Assembly: GCA_016286385.1 (NCBI GenBank)
Contig: JAEESO010000012.1
Span: forward strand, 1 to 64,000
DNA: 64,000 bases
DNA from: Bacteroidales bacterium
Lineage (GTDB): Bacteria > Bacteroidota > Bacteroidia > Bacteroidales > UBA932
Direction: 5' to 3'
Position numbers and translations under genes: made by a program. The notes under the pieces were generated by a model, which saw nothing but the letters and a program-made list of their open reading frames with translations, searched no databases and had not been told where the DNA came from. Positions 53,281 through 62,515 of this stretch are shown piece after piece. The number at the start of each line of letters is the position of its first letter. The first letter of the stretch is position 1.

Positions 53281-53288
53281 AAAGGAGG
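53281..53288 (+). promoter_or_regulatory. Strong Shine-Dalgarno before the fasciclin gene
   Basis: AAAGGAGG directly after the SusD3 stop and 5 bases before ATG 53294. It decides the start over the earlier in-frame ATG at 53267, which lies inside susD3. Confidence 0.6.
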
Positions 53289-53293
53289 ATGTT

Positions 53294-54082
53294 ATGAAAA
53301 GAATAGTATATATAATTATTGCAACGGCAGTAGCCCTGACAGTTTCCTGCAAAAAGGACGACTCAATAGGCGGCAGCGTCAACTCTACCGAGCAGCTTGA
53401 CATCCCCACCTATGAGTGGATGCTCCAGACCGACGAAACCGAGGTTGTAGCCCGGCTCTTCGAAAAAGCCGGCCTCAAGGACGTCATCAACGGCGATGAC
53501 ATCACCATAGTCGGCCCCAGCAAGTGGTCCGTAATGCGTTATGTGTATCGCCGCAACAAAGCCTTCCGTAACGGCACTGCCCCTGAGTTCAAGATTGAGG
53601 ATATAGAAGACGAGGAAGTGGCCAAGATGGGCATGTACATCTTCCCGGGCCGATGGGATTCCAAGGCTCTCAAGGAGCAGGGACCGCAGTATCTGACTTC
53701 GATTGACGGAACCCAGGAGATATACCTCTCCCTTGAAAAGGCATCGGCCGATCCGGGTGCATCCTGGAATGGTGAAGGTAATGCCGGCGCAGGTTACCAG
53801 TACGGTAACTTCATGATGTCCAACCCTGAGATAGTGTACGTGGTGTTCAAGCGCGGTACCGATTGGGAAGTGGACGAGCGCACCGGGAAGCCCGCTTATC
53901 TGGCCCGTTATGCCAAGGGACTGGCCAATCCTGACTGTGATCAGGCCTACCGCATGTATCTGTCCGATGTCCGTACTTCCAACGGTGTGGTCCACATCGT
54001 GGTCATGGGCAACGACGCCTACACGGAGCGCTATCAGTATCACACGCTCTTCTTCTATGGAGTGAGAAACGACGATTATTAG
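53294..54082 (+). CDS. Fasciclin (FAS1)-domain lipoprotein
   Basis: 262 residues, lipobox TVSC (Cys19). About 30-250 is a single FAS1-like domain (TYEWMLQTDETEVVARLFEKAGL, DDITIVGPSKWSVM, late VVHIVVMGNDAY). Fasciclin lipoproteins occur next to SusCD genes and probably sit with the surface complex as binding or assembly proteins. It is placed between SusD3 and the DUF5007-like gene (10 bp), a combination common in Bacteroidota glycan loci as far as I recall. Confidence 0.8.
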   Translation: MKRIVYIIIATAVALTVSCKKDDSIGGSVNSTEQLDIPTYEWMLQTDETEVVARLFEKAGLKDVINGDDITIVGPSKWSVMRYVYRRNKAFRNGTAPEFKIEDIEDEEVAKMGMYIFPGRWDSKALKEQGPQYLTSIDGTQEIYLSLEKASADPGASWNGEGNAGAGYQYGNFMMSNPEIVYVVFKRGTDWEVDERTGKPAYLARYAKGLANPDCDQAYRMYLSDVRTSNGVVHIVVMGNDAYTERYQYHTLFFYGVRNDDY

Positions 54083-54092
54083 CAGAGAGATT

Positions 54093-55220
54093 ATGAAAAA
54101 GTATATTCCCATAATAATCCTGGCCCTTGCCTGCCTTACTTCCTGCTTCAAGGAATCACAGCTGCAGGGCTATCTGGGCACCAATATCTACCTTCAGGGT
54201 TCCGATACCCTCATCGTCCCTATCGGCCAGCAGGTGTCCACTCAGAAAGCGTGGCTGGACAACTCCACCAAGCCGGTCAAGTTTGAGATCACGAACATCC
54301 GTGACAAGTTTGGCGAGCGCAAGGAGGAATTCTTCAAGACGGCCCCGCTCACGGTCTGGAATGTCCCTTACGACCACCTGACCGACACAACCCGTGCCCT
54401 GATTGAGGAAAAACTTGGAAAAGCCATCGTTTCTCCAATCATGATCAACGAGGTGAACGGACAGTTATACACCATGCCTTCCACGGCCGATTGCGGTCTT
54501 ACTGCAGGAGACATCTTCAACGTGGATGTAAGGATGTCCAACAGCAAGGGCTCCATCGATATCCCCGACTACGCCGTCATAGCCTTCGCAACCGGGTCGT
54601 CGAATGACCAGTTCTTCATCGAGGACTTCGTGAACGGCATCTGCGTGGAGTATTTTGACGAGACCGAGAACCAGGTTGTGAACATCTTCCCGTTCTACGA
54701 CCAGATCAACAACAGCGACCCCAACTTCGAAACCCGCCGCGCCAATGTGGTGGCCGATAACGGCAAGGAGTCCGGAATGATCTTCCACAAGATTTCCGAT
54801 ACCCCAGAGACCGGAGTCACCGTTTGGTATAAGATCCTGGACAAGAACGGCAAGCTCTACGATCCCTCAAAGTACGCGAATTATACCACCACGCTCAGCT
54901 ATTTCGATGTTGGAATAGACCGCGTCAACGACCCCGAGAAAGGAATGGGCGTTTCCTTCCCCATGACCCCCTGGCCGGTTCTGGACCAGCATTACTATAT
55001 GAGGGGAGAGTACAATTCAGACCTTTCCAATCTGGATACGGATGCACTTCGCACCTACTATCTGTCCCATTCCGACAAAGCTTCTGCGTCATGGTCACCA
55101 ACCATATTCGACAGTACGCATTTCAGGGGCTGGTACGTGCGTCTCCGTACAAGGATCCGTATCTACGAGCCTGGTACCTATGAACTTATCATTACCGTGC
55201 CTTTCACTACTACAAAATAG
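54093..55220 (+). CDS. SusE-position lipoprotein, DUF5007-like
   Basis: 375 residues, lipobox LTSC (Cys18). Beta-rich, no catalytic motif. Its order after SusCD and fasciclin, with blocks such as GYLGTNIYLQGSDTL and WYKILDKNGKLYDP, matches my memory of DUF5007 proteins. A surface glycan-binding or accessory role is inferred from position only. Confidence 0.65.
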   Translation: MKKYIPIIILALACLTSCFKESQLQGYLGTNIYLQGSDTLIVPIGQQVSTQKAWLDNSTKPVKFEITNIRDKFGERKEEFFKTAPLTVWNVPYDHLTDTTRALIEEKLGKAIVSPIMINEVNGQLYTMPSTADCGLTAGDIFNVDVRMSNSKGSIDIPDYAVIAFATGSSNDQFFIEDFVNGICVEYFDETENQVVNIFPFYDQINNSDPNFETRRANVVADNGKESGMIFHKISDTPETGVTVWYKILDKNGKLYDPSKYANYTTTLSYFDVGIDRVNDPEKGMGVSFPMTPWPVLDQHYYMRGEYNSDLSNLDTDALRTYYLSHSDKASASWSPTIFDSTHFRGWYVRLRTRIRIYEPGTYELIITVPFTTTK

Positions 55221-55266
55221 GAAACCACTAATCACACTATTTATTAACTTTTAAACTATCAAACTT

Positions 55267-56682
55267 ATGGAATTAAATCTCAAATGGTTTGGAGTATTGG
55301 CTCTGTCCTTCTTTGTGATTGCCTCCTGCAATAAGCCGGAAGCACCCAAGGAAGAAGACAAAACCAAGCCCCAGGACGAGGTAACAGTTCCTGACAAGCA
55401 GGAAGTCACCCTCACGGTCGGCCCCGGCGGATCGACTACCCTCACGACTGACATTGAGGCTTATGCCGATTGGACAGTCTCTCCTGACGAAAACTACAAG
55501 TGGATTTCTGTAAGTCCCACCAGCGGCAGCAAGGGTAAGAGCACCCTTACTTTCGCGGTTTCTGCCAACAACGAGGAAGGCGCAAAGGAGCGCTCCGCTT
55601 CCTTCGCCGTCTTCCAGGGCACAGCAGTCATCTACGACATCCTTGTAGTTCAGTCAAGTCCTGAATCCAAGGTTGCCGAAGGCGACCTCCAGTTCCTGCA
55701 GGCCATCGTGGCCGGTAAGCTCCTTGGTGATGATACTCCTACCATCTCCGACTGGGTTACTGCAGAAGACGCAGAACTGACAGCATTCCCGGGAATCGTA
55801 TTCGGTAATGACGACAACGGAAAGATCACCGTTGTGGAAATCAAGGAGGAAGCACCCTTCGTGGCATTCCCCGAAGTAATGAAGCTTCCCAACGTTGAAA
55901 GGATCCGTCAGAACGGCAACAGCAGGCTGGCCGGCACCCTGTTCCCGAAGGAATGGGATACCCCCAAGCTTAAGCACATCGCCCTCTCCCACACAAAGAT
56001 GACGGGTGTTCTGGCCGATGGTTTCGCCGCAAGCCCCATGCTCTCTGAAATCTATTTCGATGACACCGACTTCTATGGCGCACTGCCTCATATCTGGGCT
56101 TCCAAGGTCCTTGAGGTTGCTCTTATAAGCACCGCCCGTAACTGCACCTTCACCGGTGAGAATCCTTACGAAGGCGATACCGAGTGCCCTTATCTTGGTT
56201 ACATCGTCCCCGCTACCCTTGACGTTATTCTCAACTCCGAGCGCACAGCTCAGGGTGACAAGACCCAGATGAAGGTGGGCGGCGTCAAGGAAGGTCACTG
56301 GCTTGGCTTTGAAAAGGGCTGGGGTCAGGTCCGCTATGAACTCTTTGATGAGAATGCCGAAAAGGGCAACAAGGAAATTTGGAGTGACTGGCGTCTTCTT
56401 ATCGGCAAGATCATCGGAGATGATGCCACCAACACCTGGGAGTGGTACTTCTCCAGCATGGGTTATGCTGCCGATGCCGGTTACAAGACCTTCATTCCCA
56501 AGCAGATGCTTGACTGGGATCAGTCTGTGGCCGACAGGTTCACCGCAGCCGCAAAGGCCGCCCACGATGCCGGAACGCCTATTGACATGAGCGAGTTCGG
56601 CGTTGTCGTCGAGCATCACGACGACAATATCGATCACGGCGAGGTGATCCCTATTGACGATGGCTTCTGGACTGTTCAGTAA
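55267..56682 (+). CDS. BACON-domain lipoprotein
   Basis: 471 residues, lipobox IASC (Cys21), acidic/Lys-rich linker. About 45-130 is a BACON domain (YADWTVSPDENYKWISVSPTSGSKG), common at surface glycan-binding proteins and GHs. About 140-290 has a leucine-rich-like pattern (LPNVERIRQNGNSRLAG, KLKHIALSHTKMTGVL). The C-terminal part is unassigned. It ends DDGFWTVQ, and the next protein ends NDFWTVSLN. Probable surface glycan-binding protein. Confidence 0.75.
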   Translation: MELNLKWFGVLALSFFVIASCNKPEAPKEEDKTKPQDEVTVPDKQEVTLTVGPGGSTTLTTDIEAYADWTVSPDENYKWISVSPTSGSKGKSTLTFAVSANNEEGAKERSASFAVFQGTAVIYDILVVQSSPESKVAEGDLQFLQAIVAGKLLGDDTPTISDWVTAEDAELTAFPGIVFGNDDNGKITVVEIKEEAPFVAFPEVMKLPNVERIRQNGNSRLAGTLFPKEWDTPKLKHIALSHTKMTGVLADGFAASPMLSEIYFDDTDFYGALPHIWASKVLEVALISTARNCTFTGENPYEGDTECPYLGYIVPATLDVILNSERTAQGDKTQMKVGGVKEGHWLGFEKGWGQVRYELFDENAEKGNKEIWSDWRLLIGKIIGDDATNTWEWYFSSMGYAADAGYKTFIPKQMLDWDQSVADRFTAAAKAAHDAGTPIDMSEFGVVVEHHDDNIDHGEVIPIDDGFWTVQ

Positions 56683-56708
56683 TGTTGAACCTCTAACAGA
56701 TGAATGAT

Positions 56709-57665
56709 ATGAAAAAGATATTTGTTGCAATTCTTGCAGCCGCCGCATTACTGTTAGCAGGATGCGCCAAGACTGAGAATTCCGCTCCCGCCGTCAGCAG
56801 GACCGTCCGGGTCTCCGTGGGCGTAGATGCCACCATCTCCAAGGTGGTAAGTAGCACCACCGGCCGTTTCACCTGGAAAGCCGGTGACGAAATAGGTATC
56901 TGGACCGGAAACGGAATCACCAAGTTTACCCTGGATCCCGAATGGGACAACTTCGGTTATGGTGAGTTCGTGGGTGAGCTTCCCGAAGGAGGCGTCATCA
57001 ACGAAAACTCCTATGCCGTATATCCTTATGCAGAAGGCGCCGAGGCAACGGCCACTTCCTATACTTTCCCCGCAGCAAGCAAATGGGAAATCCCTGCAGC
57101 CAACTATATGCTTTATGGTAACGGAGCAGAGGAGAAGGATGGGAAATACACTTTCACCTTCCATCATACCACCGCTTACTTCCGTGTAAAGGTTACCAAC
57201 ATCCGTCAGGCCGCCACGCATCTCTTCATAGAGTCTGCAGGCCCCTGCTTCGCCCTTGGCGCAACGTTGGATTTCTCCGCCGCTACTCCCGCCATCACCT
57301 ATGCGAAGGATGAGAACCTCATTTACGCCCTTCCTGAGCACTCCGGAGCTACGGACGCAACGCTCATCATCCCTATTGCCGTGGATACTTTTGCCCAGCA
57401 GTGGGGTAAGGGCGGTCTCAAACTCCGTATCGTGACCACCGACGTAGGAGGCTGGTGGGGTACACCATTTGACGATGCGGCCGGATTCCTTGGTGAGGAC
57501 GTAGGCTTCACTACCGCCGCCGGCGAGTATTACATCTTCCCGGAGATCAAGTGTGCAAACGCCAAGAATGCCGATGACAGCGGTACCGGCGTGAACGACG
57601 GTATTGAGGATTCCAATGTTATCATTCAGGATCCTAATGACTTCTGGACTGTTTCCCTTAACTAA
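56709..57665 (+). CDS. Fimbrillin-like lipoprotein, one domain
   Basis: Start 56709 (MKKIFVAIL) preferred to the ATG 9 bp earlier. 318 residues, lipobox LAGC (Cys19). About 30-285 is a fimbrillin-like (Mfa-like) domain with the typical FTWKAGDEIGIW and YAVYPYAEG blocks. In Bacteroidota such domains form pili or act as surface lipoproteins; next to SusCD a glycan-binding role is plausible. A homologue forms the N-terminus of 28117-30414, and two copies make up the next gene. Confidence 0.75.
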   Translation: MKKIFVAILAAAALLLAGCAKTENSAPAVSRTVRVSVGVDATISKVVSSTTGRFTWKAGDEIGIWTGNGITKFTLDPEWDNFGYGEFVGELPEGGVINENSYAVYPYAEGAEATATSYTFPAASKWEIPAANYMLYGNGAEEKDGKYTFTFHHTTAYFRVKVTNIRQAATHLFIESAGPCFALGATLDFSAATPAITYAKDENLIYALPEHSGATDATLIIPIAVDTFAQQWGKGGLKLRIVTTDVGGWWGTPFDDAAGFLGEDVGFTTAAGEYYIFPEIKCANAKNADDSGTGVNDGIEDSNVIIQDPNDFWTVSLN

Positions 57666-57677
57666 TCTGATTGTACC

Positions 57678-59243
57678 ATGAAGAAGTATATATTTTCAAT
57701 TGTCGCGCTGGCAGTCCTTGCATTGATTGCCGGATGTGCGAAACAGCAGTCAGTGGATGTTGTCCCCGGCAGTAGGATCGTTACGGTTACTGCGGCCCTG
57801 GAGAATGCCACTACCAAAGTCACCACCGGTTCCGAAGTGGGCAAGTTCGCTTGGGAAAAGGGTGACGTGATTGGCGTATGGGTTGGCGATGCATTCGTCC
57901 CCTTCACGCTTGATGATAGCTCTGTGGGAACAGTTGCCGGCAAGTTTACGGGTGAAGTTCCTGCAGGTAAGGAGATAGACTTTGCCGTCTATCCTTATTC
58001 TGAGGCCGATACTTATGCCGATGGTGTCTACACCTCCAATTACAGCCAGGACTGGTGGGACTATAAGAATGCAGTTCATATGTATGCTCCCAAGGCAAAT
58101 TCCGCCAACGAGTATAAGTTCCAGCATCTTTGCGCCTATGCCCTGATTACCATCAAGAACCTCCGTGCCGACTGCAAGTATGCATATCTTGAGTCTCCCG
58201 GCGGATCCATGTTCCTCCAGGGCGGTGAGAGCGCCAATCTTAACGATGAGTATCCCAAGTTCTCCGGAGAAGCCGCAGAGCAGTGCTTTGTGGAACTCCC
58301 CGAGGATCACTCCAAGATTGTCATCTATGCTCCTATCCTTCCCGGTGAGTGGAAAGACGGCAAGGACTTCAAAGTGAAGTTCTTCCGTGATAAGGACTGG
58401 GGACAGGAATATGGTAAGGGTGAACTTGAGGCCGAACCTGTCATCAACCACAAGGGTAAGATCGTTACCGGTGGAATAGTGAACCGCGGTGAGATTATCG
58501 TATTCCCCGACATAGTGTTCGAGGGCGCTGCCGCTTCCGGTATCAGTGCAACCATCGAAGGTGGTCTCACCTGGCTTTCAGGTACAAAGATCGGCCTTTG
58601 GGATGGCACAACCCTTACTGAGAAGACCGTTGCCAGCGGTAATGTGGCCGTAGGTGAATTCGAAGGAGATGTCCCCGAGAATGCATTATATGCTATCACT
58701 CCTACCACCGGCATCGAACTGGATGGAACTTCCCTCAAATACACCAATGACCAGTGGAATTTCGCCCCTGGTGCATTCCTCTTCGGTACAGTTGGTGAAC
58801 CCACCTCTTCTGCATACCTCAAGAGCATTGCCTTCAAGAATATGGGCGCTACCATCCGCGTAACGCTGAAGAACATCCCCGCTGCGGCGAAGACTGTCTT
58901 CCTGGAGTGCGGTGCACGTCCGTTCTTCTTCTTCGAGGGAACCGTGAATCCGCTTGATGAGAATCCCGTGATTGAGGCTGCCGCTAAGGACGAATGGTGT
59001 GTCATGGCGCTTCCTGAGCACACAGGTGATATCGCATCCCTGACGTTTGACATTCCTATTCTCACTGGAGCCTATGATACTCCGCCATGGGGCTTCAAGG
59101 CCGAATGCTACTCTGTGACGGCGGATGATTGGGATTGGGGCGCAAAGGTATCCACCAAGCCTCAGAGTAACGAGATTGAGACAACCGGTACCATCAATCG
59201 CGGTGACATCTTTAACGTGAACCTCACCTTCGAGGCTCTGTAG
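57678..59243 (+). CDS. Fimbrillin-like lipoprotein, two tandem domains
   Basis: 521 residues, lipobox IAGC (Cys20). It has two copies of the fimbrillin-like domain found in the preceding gene: about 27-280 (FAWEKGDVIGVWVG, FAVYPYSE) and about 285-515 (LTWLSGTKIGLWDG, LYAITPTTG). Each copy ends with NRGEIIVFP or NRGDIFNVN. Duplication of the unit is likely. Probable multi-site surface protein for glycan capture; not a recognisable enzyme. Confidence 0.75.
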   Translation: MKKYIFSIVALAVLALIAGCAKQQSVDVVPGSRIVTVTAALENATTKVTTGSEVGKFAWEKGDVIGVWVGDAFVPFTLDDSSVGTVAGKFTGEVPAGKEIDFAVYPYSEADTYADGVYTSNYSQDWWDYKNAVHMYAPKANSANEYKFQHLCAYALITIKNLRADCKYAYLESPGGSMFLQGGESANLNDEYPKFSGEAAEQCFVELPEDHSKIVIYAPILPGEWKDGKDFKVKFFRDKDWGQEYGKGELEAEPVINHKGKIVTGGIVNRGEIIVFPDIVFEGAAASGISATIEGGLTWLSGTKIGLWDGTTLTEKTVASGNVAVGEFEGDVPENALYAITPTTGIELDGTSLKYTNDQWNFAPGAFLFGTVGEPTSSAYLKSIAFKNMGATIRVTLKNIPAAAKTVFLECGARPFFFFEGTVNPLDENPVIEAAAKDEWCVMALPEHTGDIASLTFDIPILTGAYDTPPWGFKAECYSVTADDWDWGAKVSTKPQSNEIETTGTINRGDIFNVNLTFEAL

Positions 59244-59264
59244 TGATTCACTGCCGGCTTTTCG

Positions 59265-59292
59265 GGCGGCGCCCCCTGACCGGGACGCCGCC
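59265..59292 (+). other. GC-rich hairpin between the fimbrillin-like and CotH genes
   Basis: GGCGGCG (59265-59271) pairs with CGCCGCC (59286-59292), loop 14 nt. No T-run follows, so it is more likely an mRNA-stabilising or processing stem than a terminator. The 66-bp gap is the widest in this operon. Confidence 0.45.
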
Positions 59293-59309
59293 TGCCAGCA
59301 ACACAAACT

Positions 59310-60668
59310 ATGAATAAAAACTTTATCTGTGTTGTCCTGGTGGCCGTAGTGCTGGCTCTGCCTTCATGTCAGAAGGCGGAAGAACCGGCTACGGCCCGGG
59401 AGGACACGGTAGAACAACCTTCCAGCCCTAAAGTCTATCCGTACATTTCACTTACAACGGAGGCAGAGATCGTGGGCCCCACCAGGCACGGAAAAGACGT
59501 GGATAAATCGGCCTACTATGTACGCGGGCGAATGCTTCTCAACGACCCCGACGGCTTCTATTCCGACACTCCCCTTGTGGATGCAAAGCTTAATATCCGC
59601 TGGAGGGGGCACTCCACCCTTACCTGCGAAAAGAAGTCGTATCGCATAAAGCTGGACGAGAAAGCCAGCCTTCTGGGGATAAATTCAGACCGGGACTGGT
59701 ACCTCATTGCCAATCATCCCGACAAAACGCTTATGCGCAATATGGTGGCCATGCGTATCTCTGAAATCTGCGGAATGTCCTGGACTCCCAAGATGCTTCC
59801 GGTAGAACTATGGCTCAATGGGGATTTCAAGGGAAACTATATGCTCAGTGAGCATAAGGAAGTCAACGACAACAAGGTAAAGATCCATCCTGCCGGTCCC
59901 AAGGACAACGAGGGTGAAGCCCTTACCGGAGACTATTACTTTGAGATAGAGTCCGACATGGACCAGCCGGCCGGGTTCTGGACTTCAATCTACAGGGAGC
60001 CCGTGATGTTCCGTGAGCCTGAGGAACCCACGGAGGCTCAGATAGAATACTGCAGAGGGTATTTTGAGCAGATGGAGAGGTCTATCCAGGACGGAGATTT
60101 CTCTACAGGCGGCCACCGCGCCTATGAGGATTACATTGACGTGGAATCATTTGTGAACCATTATATTGTCCAGGAGTTTTGTAAGCCCGTAGACGTTCTA
60201 AGGAAAAGTACATTCCTTACCAAGACCCGCGGCGGAAAACTTGCTTTCTGTCATGTATGGGACTTTGACCTGGCTCTTGGGAACTGCTCATACCTTCATG
60301 CCGATCCCGGCGCAGAAGACGGCCCTGAGGGATGGTGGGTAAAGACCATCGCTCCATGGAGGATGAAGACAGGATGGTACCTCCGGCTGTTTGAAGACCC
60401 TAAGTTCTGCAATGCCGTAAAGGCCCGCTGGAACCAGGTGAAAGGGGACCTGGAGACTCTGCCGGAATATATAGATTCCCTTCTGGAGTTGCATGGTGAC
60501 TCTTTTAATCGTAACTTTGAGCGCTGGCCCGTAATCGGCACAAATATATGGCCCAATTCCTGGCCTGAAGAGCAGCTTCCCACATCCTACGATGAAGAGG
60601 TGGCGCTCCTTAAGGACTTCTGCGTCAGGCGCCTCCAATGGTTAGATACAAATATAAATGACCTATAA
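59310..60668 (+). CDS. CotH-family kinase-fold lipoprotein
   Basis: 452 residues, lipobox LPSC (Cys20). A CotH domain fills most of the protein: RWRGHSTLTCEKKSYRIKLD, GINSDRDWYLIANH, MLSEHKEV, FCHVWDFDLALGN. It lacks the roughly 180-residue extra N-terminal part of the CotH protein in locus 1 (30473-32374). Located 2 bp before GH127. Whether it phosphorylates proteins or glycans is not known. Confidence 0.82.
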   Translation: MNKNFICVVLVAVVLALPSCQKAEEPATAREDTVEQPSSPKVYPYISLTTEAEIVGPTRHGKDVDKSAYYVRGRMLLNDPDGFYSDTPLVDAKLNIRWRGHSTLTCEKKSYRIKLDEKASLLGINSDRDWYLIANHPDKTLMRNMVAMRISEICGMSWTPKMLPVELWLNGDFKGNYMLSEHKEVNDNKVKIHPAGPKDNEGEALTGDYYFEIESDMDQPAGFWTSIYREPVMFREPEEPTEAQIEYCRGYFEQMERSIQDGDFSTGGHRAYEDYIDVESFVNHYIVQEFCKPVDVLRKSTFLTKTRGGKLAFCHVWDFDLALGNCSYLHADPGAEDGPEGWWVKTIAPWRMKTGWYLRLFEDPKFCNAVKARWNQVKGDLETLPEYIDSLLELHGDSFNRNFERWPVIGTNIWPNSWPEEQLPTSYDEEVALLKDFCVRRLQWLDTNINDL

Positions 60669-60669
60669 T

Positions 60670-62502
60670 ATGAAGTATTGCTGTCACATCCTTCTCCTTG
60701 CCCTGGCGCTTTCCGCCTGCACTGATAAAGCCGCGCAGGAGCCGGTAGATTTCTCTGACGTGCTCATAGAGGACTCCTTCTGGACGCCCCGTCTTGACCG
60801 CCACAAGACTGCTACCATTCCCATCTGTATAGACCAGATAGAGAAGGAGACGGGAAGGATGCGTAATTTTGAGAAGGCCGCTGCCGGGGAAGGGGAGCAT
60901 GAAGGCTACTTCTTTGATGATTCAGACGTTTACAAGGCCCTGGAAGGCCTTGCATATTCCCTTATCCAGCATCCGGACTCCGTCCTTGAGGCAAAATGCG
61001 ACGAGTGGATTTCAAAGATTGCCGCCGCCCAGCAGGAAGACGGTTACATAAACACCTACTTCACCCTGCCTTGCCCCATAGAGCGCTGGACCGATATGGA
61101 TAAGCATGAGCTTTATTGCACGGGCCATATGATAGAGGCCGCCATTGCGTACTATCATGCAACAGGAAAGCGGACTCTTCTTGACGTGGCGCAGCGTATG
61201 GTGGATCATGCCATGACCGTAATGGGCCCCGGTCTCAGGCACTGGGTCCCCGGTCATGAGGAGATAGAGCTTGCCCTTGTGAAACTCTACCGTGAAACCG
61301 GTGATAGGAAGTATCTTGATTTTGCCGACTGGCTACTTGACCAGCGCGGACACGGCTACGGCGTTTACGGAGACCCTCTGGAGCCCGTGGACGACGGAAC
61401 GCGCCTCTACTATCAGGACAATGTCCCGGTAAGGGAAATAACTGATATAGTGGGCCATGCGGTACGTGCCATGTATCTGTATTGCGGTATGGCCGATGTT
61501 GCCTCTTTTACGGGAGACAAAGGCTATATGGAAGCCCTGGACCGCGTTTGGGACGACGTTGTGCTCAGGAATATGTACATAACGGGCGGAATCGGCTCAT
61601 CCTATACCAACGAGGGATTCACCGAAGACTATGACCTCCCCAATCTGGAGGCATACTGCGAGACATGCGCCTCTATCGGCATGATCCTCTGGAATTCCCG
61701 TATGAACCGCCTTACGGGCGATGTCCGTTATGCCGATATAATGGAGCGCTGCCTCTACAATGCCGCCCTGGCCGGGATGTCCCTCTCCGGAGACCGTTTC
61801 TTCTATGTGAATCCCCTGGAGTCCAAGGGTAATCATCACCGCCGCCCCTGGTTTGGCTGCGCATGCTGCCCCAGCAATGTGTGCCGCTTCCTTCCCTCCA
61901 TAGGAGGCTACATCTATAATGTAAAAGGCCGCAGCATCTACACCAACCTCTATATCGGCGGCTCTGCCACATTTGACGTGGATGGTAAGCCCGTCACCCT
62001 TAAGCAGGAGACTGAGTATCCCTGGGAAGGAACCGTCCAGCTGACGGTCCAGACTGGATGCCGTGCCAGGCTGATGCTCAGAATCCCCGGCTGGTGCACC
62101 TCCTGGAGCCTTGAGGTCAATGGGGAAAAAGTGACATATTCCAACTCCGGGACCTCCGGCTATGTGTGCGCCGGCAATGCCTGGAAGGCCGGAGACCGGG
62201 TTACCCTCAAACTGGACATGCCTGTGCGCATGGAGGCTGCAGACCCTAACGTAAAGGCCGATATCGGAAAGCGCGCGGTTTGCCGCGGTCCTCTTGTGTA
62301 CTGTATGGAAGAGGTTGATAATCCCGTATCCTATGATTCTGCACTGCTTTCCTCCGCCACCGTTTTCAGTGAGACCTGGGAACCTGGCCTCCTTGACGGT
62401 GTGACCACAATCCGTACGGCCGATGGAGCAGTATTCGTGCCCTATTATTCATGGGACAACCGTGAAGCCGGACGGATGAAGGTCTGGGTAGATTACAAGT
62501 AA
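60670..62502 (+). CDS. GH127 lipoprotein, probable beta-L-arabinofuranosidase
   Basis: Start 60670 (MKYCCHILL) rather than 60658, which lies inside the CotH gene. 610 residues, lipobox LSAC (Cys17). It is a closer match to classical GH127 (DUF1680) than the first copy: FWTPRLDRHK, GYFFDDSDVYKALEG, HWVPGHEEIELALVKL. The zinc/catalytic set is E331 and C333 (AYCETCAS) plus C399-C400 (CACCPSNV). Classical GH127 hydrolyses beta-L-arabinofuranosides with a Cys nucleophile. Confidence 0.9.
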   Translation: MKYCCHILLLALALSACTDKAAQEPVDFSDVLIEDSFWTPRLDRHKTATIPICIDQIEKETGRMRNFEKAAAGEGEHEGYFFDDSDVYKALEGLAYSLIQHPDSVLEAKCDEWISKIAAAQQEDGYINTYFTLPCPIERWTDMDKHELYCTGHMIEAAIAYYHATGKRTLLDVAQRMVDHAMTVMGPGLRHWVPGHEEIELALVKLYRETGDRKYLDFADWLLDQRGHGYGVYGDPLEPVDDGTRLYYQDNVPVREITDIVGHAVRAMYLYCGMADVASFTGDKGYMEALDRVWDDVVLRNMYITGGIGSSYTNEGFTEDYDLPNLEAYCETCASIGMILWNSRMNRLTGDVRYADIMERCLYNAALAGMSLSGDRFFYVNPLESKGNHHRRPWFGCACCPSNVCRFLPSIGGYIYNVKGRSIYTNLYIGGSATFDVDGKPVTLKQETEYPWEGTVQLTVQTGCRARLMLRIPGWCTSWSLEVNGEKVTYSNSGTSGYVCAGNAWKAGDRVTLKLDMPVRMEAADPNVKADIGKRAVCRGPLVYCMEEVDNPVSYDSALLSSATVFSETWEPGLLDGVTTIRTADGAVFVPYYSWDNREAGRMKVWVDYK

Positions 62503-62515
62503 TAGTCTTTGAAAG

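Noticed and set aside
55654..56748. Long antisense open frame (364 codons) opposite the BACON gene
   Set aside because: The plus-strand gene has a lipobox, a BACON domain and operon context; the antisense frame has none. Same for 57750-58451 and 53363-54151.
59265..59292. Terminator after the double fimbrillin-like gene
   Set aside because: The stem is strong but no T-run follows, and the CotH, GH127 and GH89 genes continue closely downstream.
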